43,672 nt of DNA from Acidimicrobiia bacterium. Its GTDB lineage: Bacteria; Actinomycetota; Acidimicrobiia; Acidimicrobiales; CATQHL01. Both the position numbers and the translations under genes were made by a program. The stretch covers positions 1 through 43,672 of the forward strand of contig VXXM01000051.1 of the NCBI GenBank assembly GCA_009835395.1. Reading direction: 5' to 3'. Of the stretch, positions 25,570 through 34,108 are shown in pieces. The notes under the pieces are model-generated. The model did no database searches. It was not told the DNA's origin and saw nothing but the letters and a program-made list of their open reading frames with translations. Each line of letters begins with the position of its first letter. The stretch's first letter is position 1.

Positions 25570-26729
25570 TGCGGCCCACTTCGGCTGTCGTGGACTTGGC
25601 GGCGGTCACCGCCAATGCCGCCGAACTCGCCCGCCGGGCGGCCCCCGCCGAGTTGTGCGCGGTGGTCAAGGCCGACGGCTACGGGCACGGCTCCGTGGCC
25701 GTGGGGCGGGCCGCGCTGGCCGGTGGCGCCACCTGGTTGGGGGTGGCTCTCGTGGAGGAGGGTGTGGAGTTGCGCGAGGCGGGCGTGGCGGCGCCGATCC
25801 TGCTGCTGTCCGAGCCGCGACCCAACGAGATGGTGGAGGTGGTGGCGCACGACCTGCGGCCCTCGGTGTACAGCCCCGAGGGCCTGGCCGCGGCGGCCGC
25901 GGCGGCAGCCACCGCCGGGCGCCGGCTGCCGGTGCACCTCAAGATCGACACGGGCATGAACCGGGTCGGTGCCCGACCCACCGATGCCCTGCTGCTGGCG
26001 CGTGCCATCGCCGCCAAGTCCGACCTGCGACTCGAGGGCGTGTGGACCCACTGTGCGGTCGCCGACGAGTTGGACAACCCATTCACCGAGGTACAGCTGG
26101 AGCGCTACGAGCGTGTGCTGGGACGGCTGGCCGCCGGAGACGGGGTGCCGGGTCCGCTGCGGCGGCACGCAGCCAATTCGGCGCTACTGCTCTCCGGGTG
26201 CCGGCCCGACGTCTCGCCCATCCGGCGCCGGGGTCGCTACGACATGGTCCGGGCCGGCATCGCCCTCTACGGGCTGTCTCCCGGCGCCGATCTGGTGAGC
26301 GACATCGACGGGCTGCGGCCGGTGATGGGACTCCGGACCGAGGTGGCCTACGTCAAGACCGTTCGAGCCGGCGAGGCCATCTCCTACGGGCTCGCCCACC
26401 GGTTCGACTCCGATCGCCAAGTGGCGACGGTGCCCATCGGCTACGCGGACGGCGCGCGACGTGACTACGGCCTGAGAGGCGGGCAGGTGCTCATCCGCGG
26501 GCGGCGCCGGTCCGTGGTGGGGACGGTCACGATGGATCAGCTCATGGTCGACTGCGGTCCCGACGAGGGTGCCTCGGGGGAGGAGGTGGTTGCCGGCGAC
26601 GAGGTCGTCCTGATCGGCAGCCAGGGCGACGAGAGCATCGCCGCCGAAGAGGTGGCGGCTCGCCTCGGCACGATTCCTTACGAGGTGGTCTGCGACATCG
26701 GCCGGCGGGTGCGCCGCCACTACCGCTGA
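25569..26729 (+). CDS. alr: Alanine racemase
   Basis: A 386-aa fold-type III PLP enzyme making D-alanine for peptidoglycan. The PLP lysine is in AVVKADGYGHG (~residue 34), HLKIDTGMNRVG is the barrel motif, and the catalytic Tyr is in AISYGLAHRF (~271), with PIGYADGARRDYG and the C-terminal VGTVTMDQLMVD also conserved. Translation is coupled to nnr. Usual downstream genes such as tsaE are absent; a P1 peptidase gene follows after 12 nt. Confidence 0.95.
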   Translation: MRPTSAVVDLAAVTANAAELARRAAPAELCAVVKADGYGHGSVAVGRAALAGGATWLGVALVEEGVELREAGVAAPILLLSEPRPNEMVEVVAHDLRPSVYSPEGLAAAAAAAATAGRRLPVHLKIDTGMNRVGARPTDALLLARAIAAKSDLRLEGVWTHCAVADELDNPFTEVQLERYERVLGRLAAGDGVPGPLRRHAANSALLLSGCRPDVSPIRRRGRYDMVRAGIALYGLSPGADLVSDIDGLRPVMGLRTEVAYVKTVRAGEAISYGLAHRFDSDRQVATVPIGYADGARRDYGLRGGQVLIRGRRRSVVGTVTMDQLMVDCGPDEGASGEEVVAGDEVVLIGSQGDESIAAEEVAARLGTIPYEVVCDIGRRVRRHYR

Positions 26730-26741
26730 GATGGGCACCCG

Positions 26742-27692
26742 TTGAGTCCGGGCGTCGGGGCGCCGCCCCTGCCGGGAGTCAGCGTCGGCCACTGGACCCA
26801 TCCCAGCGGCCGCACCGGTTGCACCGTCGTGCTGCTCCCCGCCGGGACGGTGGCCTCGGTGGAGGTGCGCGGCGGCGCACCGGCCAGCCGGGAGTTGGAT
26901 CTGCTGGCGCCGGAGCGGCTGGTCGAAGGTGCGGACGCGGTCGTGCTCTCGGGCGGCTCGGCGTTCGGCTTGGCGTCCGCCGACGGTGTGGTGCGCTACT
27001 GCCGCGAGGCGGGTCGAGGCTTCCCGACGCCCGCCGGCCCGGTTCCCGTCGTCGCCGGCCTGTCGCTGTACGACCTGCGCCCCGGTGAGCCGCCGCTGTG
27101 GCCCGACGCCGACGCCGGCTACGAGGCGGCGCGGGCGGCGGTCCCACCCGACGGCAGCGGTCCCGCCGGCGGCTGGCCCGTGGGTCGCATCGGTGCGGGC
27201 GCGCGCGCCACGGTCGGTGCCTGGGGCTCGGACCGCAGCCCCGCCGGGTTGGGATCGGCGCAGCTGTCCTTCGACGCCGGAGGAGGGGAGGCGGTGGTCG
27301 TGGTGGCACTGCTGGCCGTCAACGCCGCCGGAAACCTCGACGACGGCTCGGTGGCCGCCGCCCTGCGCCGCGGCGACTTCCGCCCGCCGGCCAACCCGCC
27401 GCTGGGGACCGCCACGACGATCGGTGTGATCCTCACGAACGCGCGGCTCAGCAAGACCCAGTGTCTGCTGGTCGCCCAGAGCGGTCACGACGGTCTGGCG
27501 CGCGCTCTCATGCCGGCGCACACCCGCTTCGACGGCGACGCACTGATCGCCGCCTCCGTCGGCATCCTGGATGCCTCCCTCGACGCTGTGCGCGTCGCCG
27601 CAACCGTCGCCGTCGAGGACGCCGTGCGAGCTGCGGTCACCTCGGGCCGGGGGGCGGGTGCTCCCGGCGACCACACCGAGACCGCCGGGTGA
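26742..27692 (+). CDS. P1 family peptidase (DmpA/S58-like)
   Basis: A 316-aa member of the DmpA/P1 aminopeptidase family of self-cleaving N-terminal-nucleophile hydrolases. The N-terminal half shows PGVSVGHWTHPSGRTGCTVV and LSGGSAFGLASADGV, and the region GTATTIGVILTNARLSKTQC (~222-241) corresponds to the start of the beta chain, where processing exposes a Ser or Thr. HDGLARALMPAHTRFDGD is the conserved follow-up. Relatives release N-terminal D- or L- amino acids or beta-peptides; the substrate here is not known, although its place beside alr may hint at D-amino acids. TTG start at 26742; no ATG or GTG fits. Confidence 0.85.
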   Translation: MSPGVGAPPLPGVSVGHWTHPSGRTGCTVVLLPAGTVASVEVRGGAPASRELDLLAPERLVEGADAVVLSGGSAFGLASADGVVRYCREAGRGFPTPAGPVPVVAGLSLYDLRPGEPPLWPDADAGYEAARAAVPPDGSGPAGGWPVGRIGAGARATVGAWGSDRSPAGLGSAQLSFDAGGGEAVVVVALLAVNAAGNLDDGSVAAALRRGDFRPPANPPLGTATTIGVILTNARLSKTQCLLVAQSGHDGLARALMPAHTRFDGDALIAASVGILDASLDAVRVAATVAVEDAVRAAVTSGRGAGAPGDHTETAG

Positions 27693-28375
27693 ACTCGCTC
27701 CCTTCTCGGGGAGGCCCCCAGCGCATCCCGCGCCCGCCGGGCGTCCGTCCGGGTGCCGCGGCGCCCTGGGCCGACCTGCCGCCGGCGGAGCGCCGGGTGG
27801 ATCTGGTCGCTCTCCGGGACGTGCTCGGGGCGCGGGGGGCAGCGCCGATCGCCGACACCCGCAACCGGCTCTCGGCGGTGCTCATCCCGCTCTACGCGCA
27901 TCGGGATGAGCCGCACGTGATCCTCACCCGCCGGGCGGCGCACCTGCGCACACACAGCCGCGAGGTTGCGTTCCCCGGCGGAGGCCAGGAACCGGGCGAC
28001 GCCGACCTCTGGGAGACGGCCCTGCGGGAGACCCGCGAGGAGATCGGGCTGGATCCGGCCGCGGCGACCTGCATCGGCGAGTTGGATCCGTTCTTCACCG
28101 TGGGCAGTGACTCGCTCGTGCACTCCTACGTCGCCGAACTCCCTGCCGGCCGTCCCGCGGGGTTGCGGCCCGATCCCTCCGAGGTGGAGAAGATCCTCCA
28201 CGTGCCGCTGAGCAAACTCCTGGCGCCCGACGTCTACCGCCAGGAACTCTGGCCCCGGGACGGAACCATGCGGCCGATCAACTTCTTCGAGATCCCTGGC
28301 GACACCATCTGGGGTGCCACAGCGGCGATCCTCCGACAACTCCTCGTGATCGCCGCGGGCATCGCGGCGCGCTAG
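27689..28375 (+). CDS. Nudix hydrolase (CoA pyrophosphatase-like)
   Basis: A 228-aa protein with a complete Nudix box, GGGQEPGDADLWETALRETREEIGL (about residues 96-120), giving the metal-binding REtrEE residues. The preceding LTRRAAHLRTHSREVAFPGG resembles the NuCoA signature (LLTRR..LR.H.GQVAFPGG), which suggests a CoA-pyrophosphatase; that specificity is an inference. The N-terminal ~45 residues are Pro/Arg-rich and poorly conserved. GTG start overlaps the peptidase stop as GTGA. Confidence 0.85.
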   Translation: MNSLPSRGGPQRIPRPPGVRPGAAAPWADLPPAERRVDLVALRDVLGARGAAPIADTRNRLSAVLIPLYAHRDEPHVILTRRAAHLRTHSREVAFPGGGQEPGDADLWETALRETREEIGLDPAAATCIGELDPFFTVGSDSLVHSYVAELPAGRPAGLRPDPSEVEKILHVPLSKLLAPDVYRQELWPRDGTMRPINFFEIPGDTIWGATAAILRQLLVIAAGIAAR

Positions 28376-28386
28376 ACATCGGTCCG

Positions 28387-29847
28387 ATGGATCCTCAGGA
28401 GCACGAGGCCGACCAGGGAACGGCGACCCCGGCGGCGCCGCACATGACGCCGGACGAGTTGCGTCTCTGGGGTGAGCGGTTCCTGGACTGGGTGGCCGGC
28501 TATCACGAGCGGATCGAGAGTTTCCCCGTCCTGTCGCGGGTGCAGCCAGGCGAGGTGGCCGCCGGGCTGCCGCAGTCACCTCCCGCCGCGCCCGAGGGGT
28601 TCGACGCCGTGCTCGACGACCTCGACCGCGTCATCGTGCCGGGCCTCACCCACTGGCAGGCCCCCGGGTTCTTCGCCTTCTTCCCCTCGCCGGCCACCGG
28701 TCCGTCCATCCTGGGCGACCTGCTGTCGTCGGGTCTCGGGGTGCAGGGGATGCTGTGGGCCTCCAGCCCGGCCTGCACCGAACTGGAGACGCTGGTGATG
28801 GACTGGCTGGTGGAACTGTGCGGGTTGCCCCGGCGGTTCCGTAGCGACGGAGCCGGCGGCGGGGTGATCCAGGACTCGGCCTCCAGTTCGGCTCTGTGCG
28901 CGCTCGTGGCCGCCCGGGAGCGGGCGCTGGCCTCGTCGGCGGGTGCGACCCTCGCAGACCTCGTGATCTACACCTCCAGCCACGCCCACTCGTCGATCTA
29001 CAAGAGCGCGCGGATCGCCGGGTTCGGCGCCGACCGGGTCCGCTACGTGGGCAGCGACGAGAGCTACGCCATGAGCCCCGAGGCCCTCGAGGGCGCGGTC
29101 GCCGCCGACCGCGCCGCCGGCCTGGTGCCCTGCGCCACCGTCGCCACGGTCGGGACGACGTCCTCCCTGGCGTTCGATCCCGTGGCGCGCCTGGCGGCCA
29201 TCGCCGGCGCCGAGGGAATGTGGATCCACGTCGACGGCGCCCTGGCCGGCGCCGCCGCGGTCTGTCCCGAGTTCCGCTTCGTGAACCGGGGGCTCGGCGC
29301 CGTGGACAGCTACTGCTTCAACCCGCACAAGTGGCTGTGCACCAACCTGGACTGCACGGCCATGTGGGTTGCCGACCGCGAGGCCCTCACCGGCGCCCTC
29401 AGCGTCACGCCGGAATACCTGCGCAACCCCGAGAGCGAGAAGGGGACGGTGATCGACTACCGCGACTGGCAGGTGCCGCTGGGGCGCCGCTTCCGCTCGC
29501 TGAAGCTCTGGCTGGTGCTGCGCTGGTACGGGGCCGAGGGCCTTCAGACCCATATCCGTTCAGGCGTGGCCTGGGCGCAGCAGTTCGCCGGCTGGGTGCG
29601 CTCCCATCCCGATTTCTCCTTGGCCGCACCGGCGCCGCTCAACCTGGTGTGCTTCCGCCATCGGGGGGGCGACGAAGCCAATCGCCGCATCCTGGCGGCG
29701 CTGAACGACTCGGGACGCTTCTACCTCACCCACACCGTCCTCGACGGCCGCTACACGCTGCGCCTGTCGGTGGGGACCGTCAGCACCCGCGCCCACCACG
29801 TCGAGGCCGCCTGGGAAGCCATCACCGAAGCCGCCGCGCGCCTCTGA
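28387..29847 (+). CDS. PLP-dependent group II amino acid decarboxylase
   Basis: A 486-aa member of the aromatic-amino-acid / glutamate decarboxylase family. The PLP lysine is Lys315 in CFNPHKWLCTNLDC; HVDGALAGAAAVCPEFR carries the cofactor-binding Asp; and THWQAPGFFAFFPSP near residues 92-106 is typical of the aromatic L-amino-acid decarboxylase branch. Length and domain order are normal. The product would be an aryl- or alkyl-amine, but the substrate cannot be set from sequence alone. Starts 11 nt after the Nudix gene; no partner transporter or pathway gene is nearby. Confidence 0.85.
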   Translation: MDPQEHEADQGTATPAAPHMTPDELRLWGERFLDWVAGYHERIESFPVLSRVQPGEVAAGLPQSPPAAPEGFDAVLDDLDRVIVPGLTHWQAPGFFAFFPSPATGPSILGDLLSSGLGVQGMLWASSPACTELETLVMDWLVELCGLPRRFRSDGAGGGVIQDSASSSALCALVAARERALASSAGATLADLVIYTSSHAHSSIYKSARIAGFGADRVRYVGSDESYAMSPEALEGAVAADRAAGLVPCATVATVGTTSSLAFDPVARLAAIAGAEGMWIHVDGALAGAAAVCPEFRFVNRGLGAVDSYCFNPHKWLCTNLDCTAMWVADREALTGALSVTPEYLRNPESEKGTVIDYRDWQVPLGRRFRSLKLWLVLRWYGAEGLQTHIRSGVAWAQQFAGWVRSHPDFSLAAPAPLNLVCFRHRGGDEANRRILAALNDSGRFYLTHTVLDGRYTLRLSVGTVSTRAHHVEAAWEAITEAAARL

Positions 29848-29914
29848 GCGCGGCCCGCCGACCGGACGGGGCGGACCCGGCATCGGGATCCTGTCCCGGG
29901 GTCGGTGCGCTGCC

Positions 29915-29920
29915 TATGCT
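29915..29920 (+). promoter_or_regulatory. Candidate -10 element before GuaB3
   Basis: TATGCT lies 23 nt upstream of the GTG of the GuaB3 gene in a 96-base gap, and a GGGGAGG ribosome-binding site sits between them. No convincing -35. It suggests that guaB3-guaA can be transcribed separately from the decarboxylase. Confidence 0.3.
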
Positions 29921-29943
29921 CCCCGCAAGGGGAGGTGCGAGCG

Positions 29944-31107
29944 GTGGCGGATATCGAGATCGGTTTCGGCAAGAGTGGGCGGCGGGCCTACGGGCTCGAC
30001 GAGATCACTATCGTGCCCGCCCGCCGCACCCGGGATCCTGACGACGTGGACATCTCCTGGGAGATCGACGCGTACCGCTTCCCCCTGCCGCTGCTGGCCT
30101 CGGCCATGGACAGCGTGGTGTCGCCCGAGACGGCGGGGCTCATCGGGAAGCTGGGAGGCATCGGCGTGTTGAACGTCGAGGGCCTGTGGACCCGCTACGA
30201 GGACCCGGACCCGGCCTTCGAGGCGATCCGGAACGCGCCCACCGAGGAGGCCACGGCCCGCATGCAGGAGGTCTACGCGGCGCCGCTCATTCCGGAGTTG
30301 ATCGGCGAGCGGGTGCGCCAGATGAGGGAACACGCCACGCTCGTCAGCGCCGCCGTGACGCCGCAGCGGGCCAGGAATCTGCTCGACCATCTGGCCGCCG
30401 CCGAGGTGGACCTATTGGTGATCCAGGGCACGGTCGTGACCGCCGAGCACAAGTCCAAGGCCCGCAAACCGCTCAACCTCAAGAAGGTGGTGCGCGAGCT
30501 GCCCATGCCGGTCGTGGTGGGCGGCTGCGCCAGCTACGAGGCGGGCCTGCACCTGATGCGCACCGGCGCCTCCGGGGTGCTGGTGGGCGTGGGGCCGGGC
30601 GCGGCCTGCACCAGCCGCGGCGTGCTGGGCATCGGCGTGCCCCAGGCGACCGCCATCGCCGACGTTCGAGCCGCGCGCATGCGCCACCTCGACGAGACCG
30701 GGGTCTACGTCCACCTCATCGCCGACGGCGGCATGGCCACCGGGGGCGACATCGCCAAGGCCGTCGCCTGCGGCGCCGACGCGGTCATGCTGGGGTCCCC
30801 GCTGGCGGCGGCCGCCGAGGCCCCCGGTGGCGGCTATCACTGGGGCATGGCAACACCGCACGCGGCGTTGCCGCGCGGCGCCCGCGTGCACGTGGGCCGG
30901 CGCGCCTCGCTGGAGGAGATCCTGCTGGGACCGGCACGGGAGGCCGACGGGCGCAGCAACCTATTCGGCGCCCTCGCCACCACCATGGCAGCCAGCGGCT
31001 ACGCCACCCTCAAGGAACTCCAGAAGGCCGACGTCATGGTGGCGCCGTCGATCGCCACCGAGGGGAAGGCCCTGCAGCACCACCAGGGCGTCGGCATGGG
31101 GCTGTGA
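29944..31107 (+). CDS. guaB3: GuaB3 family IMP dehydrogenase-related protein
   Basis: A 387-aa (beta/alpha)8 barrel of the IMPDH/GMP reductase superfamily, GuaB3 branch: no CBS domains, [20 protein letters not shown] near the N-terminus, and the catalytic Cys in [20 protein letters not shown] (~residue 222). A cyanobacterial GuaB3 has been reported to act as GMP reductase; actinobacterial members sit beside guaB or guaA and are less certain. The GTG at 29944, ten bases after GGGGAGG, is chosen over the longer reading from 29905. GTGA overlap with guaA. Confidence 0.9.
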   Translation: MADIEIGFGKSGRRAYGLDEITIVPARRTRDPDDVDISWEIDAYRFPLPLLASAMDSVVSPETAGLIGKLGGIGVLNVEGLWTRYEDPDPAFEAIRNAPTEEATARMQEVYAAPLIPELIGERVRQMREHATLVSAAVTPQRARNLLDHLAAAEVDLLVIQGTVVTAEHKSKARKPLNLKKVVRELPMPVVVGGCASYEAGLHLMRTGASGVLVGVGPGAACTSRGVLGIGVPQATAIADVRAARMRHLDETGVYVHLIADGGMATGGDIAKAVACGADAVMLGSPLAAAAEAPGGGYHWGMATPHAALPRGARVHVGRRASLEEILLGPAREADGRSNLFGALATTMAASGYATLKELQKADVMVAPSIATEGKALQHHQGVGMGL

Positions 31108-32654
31108 CGGCGGCCGGTGACGCCGCCGGCGGGCGTGCCGGCGGCGTGCTGGTGGTGGACTTCGGCGCCCAGTACGCCCAGTTGATCGCCCGCCGGGTGC
31201 GCGAGGCCAGTGTCTACAGCGAGATCGTCCCGCACGACATCAGCGCGACACAACTGCGCCGGCGCCGCCCGGCCGGGTTGATCCTCAGCGGGGGACCCGA
31301 GTCGGTGCACACCTCCGGCGCCCCTCGTCTCGACCCCGAGATCCTGTCGCTGGGGATTCCGGTGCTGGGCATCTGCTACGGGGCGCAGCTCCTGGCCCAC
31401 GAACTGGGCGGCAAGGTGGACCGCAGCGGCCTGGCGGAGTACGGGAGGGTGGAACTCCACCTGACCGGGCCGGGGACGGTCGTCTCCGCCGATCTGCCCG
31501 CCGACCAGCAGGTCTGGATGAGCCACCGTGATGCTGTCGTGCGGCCGCCCGCAGGCGCAGCGGTGACTGCTGTCACCGCCGACTCGCCCGCCGCCGCTTT
31601 CGAGCATCCCGCCGGCCTCTTCGGCGTGCAGTTCCATCCCGAGGTGGCGCACACGCCCCACGGCCAACGCATGCTGGAGAACTTCCTGTACGAGGCCTGT
31701 GGCTGTGCCCCCGCATGGACCCCCGACTGCATCGTCGAGACCTCGGTCGCGGCGATCCGGACGCAGGTGGGCGCCGGCCGTGCGGTCTGCGGGCTGTCGG
31801 GAGGCGTCGACTCGGCCGTTGCCGCAGCATTGGTGCGCGAGGCCATCGGCGACCGCCTCACCTGCGTGTTCGTCGACACCGGGCTGATGCGCGCCGGCGA
31901 GAGCGATCAGGTGCGCGAGACCTTCGGCGGCGACGGGTTCGTGTTCGTGGATGCCGCCGACCGGTTCCTGGCGGCGCTCGCCGGCGTCGCCGACCCGGAG
32001 GCGAAGCGGCGCATCATCGGCGAGCTGTTCGTGCGTGTCTTCGAAGCGGAGGCCCGAGCCCTCGGTGACGTGGACTTTCTCGTGCAAGGGACGTTGTACC
32101 CCGACGTCATCGAATCCGGCGGCGACGTGGCGGCCCGCATCAAGAGCCACCACAATGTCGGCGGGCTTCCCGCCGACATGCGGCTGGAACTCACCGAGCC
32201 GCTGCGAGACCTCTTCAAGGACGAGGTGCGGCTGGTCGGCGAGCAGCTGGGTCTGCCCCCCGAGGTGGTGTGGCGGCATCCGTTCCCCGGTCCGGGGCTG
32301 GCCGTGCGCATCGTCGGGGAAGTGACGCCTGAGCGGGTCGAGACGGTGCGTGCCGCGGATGCCATCGTGCGTGCCGAGATCCACCGCGCCGGCTTGGACC
32401 GGGAGGTGTGGCAGGTGCTGGCCGTGCTGCTTGAGGTGCGCTCGGTGGGCGTCATGGGTGACGAGCGCACCTACGGTCACCCGATCGTGATCCGGGCCGT
32501 GACCAGCGCGGACGCCATGACCGCCGACTTCGCACGCCTGCCCTACGACGTGCTGGAGACCATGGCGAGTCGGATCGTGGCCGAGGTTCCCGGGGTCAAC
32601 AGGGTCGCCTACGACATCACCTCGAAGCCCCCCGGCACCATCGAGTGGGAGTGA
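31104..32654 (+). CDS. guaA: GMP synthase (glutamine-hydrolysing)
   Basis: A 516-aa GuaA converting XMP to GMP. The class-I glutaminase domain has Cys in GICYGAQL (~90) and His/Glu in VQFHPEVA (~177). The ATP pyrophosphatase domain has [15 protein letters not shown] (~230), and the dimerisation domain contains [15 protein letters not shown] (~392), ending KPPGTIEWE as usual. The first 13 residues ([12 protein letters not shown]) are a nonconserved leader. Translation is coupled to guaB3. It converges on the S1-domain gene. Confidence 0.96.
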   Translation: MTAAGDAAGGRAGGVLVVDFGAQYAQLIARRVREASVYSEIVPHDISATQLRRRRPAGLILSGGPESVHTSGAPRLDPEILSLGIPVLGICYGAQLLAHELGGKVDRSGLAEYGRVELHLTGPGTVVSADLPADQQVWMSHRDAVVRPPAGAAVTAVTADSPAAAFEHPAGLFGVQFHPEVAHTPHGQRMLENFLYEACGCAPAWTPDCIVETSVAAIRTQVGAGRAVCGLSGGVDSAVAAALVREAIGDRLTCVFVDTGLMRAGESDQVRETFGGDGFVFVDAADRFLAALAGVADPEAKRRIIGELFVRVFEAEARALGDVDFLVQGTLYPDVIESGGDVAARIKSHHNVGGLPADMRLELTEPLRDLFKDEVRLVGEQLGLPPEVVWRHPFPGPGLAVRIVGEVTPERVETVRAADAIVRAEIHRAGLDREVWQVLAVLLEVRSVGVMGDERTYGHPIVIRAVTSADAMTADFARLPYDVLETMASRIVAEVPGVNRVAYDITSKPPGTIEWE

Positions 32655-32681
32655 GTCGCCCCGCCCTCGCCTGAGTCACTC
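32649..32681. terminator. Inverted repeat between convergent guaA and S1-domain genes
   Basis: GAGTGA (32649-32654) and TCACTC (32676-32681) form an inverted repeat whose arms contain the stop codons of the two converging genes. There is no T-run and the loop is long, so it would be a weak bidirectional terminator at most. Confidence 0.25.
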
Positions 32682-34013
32682 CTGATCGGCCGGGCGCACC
32701 AGCACGGCCAGATTCACCGAGAACTCCAGATCGCGGCGCTGGCGGTCCACCTTGGTGACCTCGGCCAGCACGCTGTCCCCGGGCACCACCACCTCCCGGG
32801 GATGGCGGATGGGCACTTCGGCGAGTTCCGCGGTCGGCACCAGGCCCTTGATCCCGTCGCCGACGGTCACGAACGCCCCGAACGGGGCGAGCGAGACGAC
32901 GGTGGCCTCATGGCGCTCGCCGGGTCGAATCGCCTTGAGGGGATCGTCGCCGATCCGCAGCGACAGGTCGAGGTTCATCTTGGCAGGCGCGGTGTGCAGG
33001 ACCACGGCCTCGACCTCGTCTCCCACCGCCACCACGTCGCCGGGTCGGCGCACCCGGAACCAACTCAGCTCGCTGCGGCGGATGCGGCCCCGGAGGTTCC
33101 CCTCGGCCATCACCAGCGCCCCGAAGTCCTCGACCTTCGTGACCCGGGCACGCAGCTTCATACCGGGGGTCAGCTCGGAGAGTCGCTTGCGGGCGGCCTG
33201 CCGGTCACGGGTGCGCAGCGCGGCCTTGCGGGACAGGATGCAGCGGCCCTTGAGTTGGTTCACCTCGGTGACCTTGCACTCCACCTCGGTGCCCACGAGC
33301 GCTTCCAGGTCGTCGTCACCGGCCATCGAGGCCGGCACGAACGCCCGGATGCCGATGTCCACGGTGAGACCGGCTGCGACCGCGTCGGTCACGGTGCCCG
33401 AGACGATCTCGCCGGTCTTGCGGGCGTTCTCGGCCAATTCCCAGGCTCGTTGCTGGCGTCCCCAACTCCGGGAGAGCACGATGCGCTGCTTGTGGTCCTC
33501 GCGTACCAGCACTGCGGCCTCGACGGGATCGCCGACCTGCACCTCGCCGGTGAGGTCCACGTCCAGTCCCGCCGTCCAGTGGCGGCTCCCGATCACGCCG
33601 CGGCGCCCCGACCCGAGGTCCAACTCCACCTCGCGGCGTTCCACGGCGGTGACGACCCCCGACACGATGTCCCCGCTGTTCAGCCCCCCGGTGGTTGCGA
33701 CCGACGGGATCGGTGTGCCGATTCCCGCACCGGGCTCGGGGGCGGCTTTGTCGCCGGCTTCGCCGGCGGGTTCCTCCGCCGGTTCCGCAGCGGCGGGTTC
33801 TTCGGCGGCGGGTTCTTCGGCGGCGGGTTGTTCAATCGCCGGTTCCTCAACCGGTTCCTCCGCGACAGGTTCCTCTGCCGGCTCTGCGGCGGCGGGTTGC
33901 TCAACCACGGGTTCCTCAACCGGTTCCTCAGCGGTGGGTTTCTCCGCGACAGGTTCCTCTGCCGGTGCTGCGGCGGGTTCCTCGGCGACGGGCTGGTTCG
34001 CTGTCTCGGTCAC
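32676..34013 (-). CDS. S1-domain RNA-binding protein with Glu/Pro-rich N-terminus
   Basis: A 445-aa protein. Residues 1-~95 are a low-complexity run of EEP, AAEP and EQP units with no aromatic residues, likely disordered and strongly acidic. Four S1 OB-fold repeats follow at about 114-182, 201-263, 284-353 and 365-433, the last two with the typical G.FGA..... G..G..... signature (VEDFGALV, LAPFGAFV). Four repeats are the number seen in many actinobacterial ribosomal S1 proteins, so it may be rpsA or a paralogue. GTG 34013 (VTETANQP) is preferred; an ATG at 34052 would add 13 residues. No clear ribosome-binding site. Confidence 0.85.
   Translation of the reverse strand: MTETANQPVAEEPAAAPAEEPVAEKPTAEEPVEEPVVEQPAAAEPAEEPVAEEPVEEPAIEQPAAEEPAAEEPAAAEPAEEPAGEAGDKAAPEPGAGIGTPIPSVATTGGLNSGDIVSGVVTAVERREVELDLGSGRRGVIGSRHWTAGLDVDLTGEVQVGDPVEAAVLVREDHKQRIVLSRSWGRQQRAWELAENARKTGEIVSGTVTDAVAAGLTVDIGIRAFVPASMAGDDDLEALVGTEVECKVTEVNQLKGRCILSRKAALRTRDRQAARKRLSELTPGMKLRARVTKVEDFGALVMAEGNLRGRIRRSELSWFRVRRPGDVVAVGDEVEAVVLHTAPAKMNLDLSLRIGDDPLKAIRPGERHEATVVSLAPFGAFVTVGDGIKGLVPTAELAEVPIRHPREVVVPGDSVLAEVTKVDRQRRDLEFSVNLAVLVRPADQE
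33745..33990 (-). repeat. Tandem codon repeats in the S1-protein gene
   Basis: The DNA encoding the Glu/Pro/Ala region is built from 15-base units (GGCGGCGGGTTCTTC on the + strand, three near-copies around 33790-33835) and a longer repeated block containing CGCGACAGGTTCCTCTGCCG at about 33863 and 33947. All repeats keep the frame, so copy-number change would lengthen or shorten the tail without breaking the gene. Confidence 0.7.
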
Positions 34014-34108
34014 GGCGCCGATGGTACCGCCCGCCCCAGCGGCTCCCCGCATCGGGCCCGAGCATCTACCGCAGGGCGCTGTCGGTGCGCACCGGTAGGG
34101 TGCCCGCG

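Noticed and set aside
26742-29847. Peptidase, Nudix and decarboxylase as a biosynthetic gene cluster
   Set aside because: No core synthase, carrier, transporter or regulator is present and all three are common single-gene families.
33745-33990. Tandem repeats resembling a CRISPR-like array
   Set aside because: Units are 15 bp or multiples, keep the reading frame and encode a Glu/Pro/Ala tail; no spacers and no cas genes.
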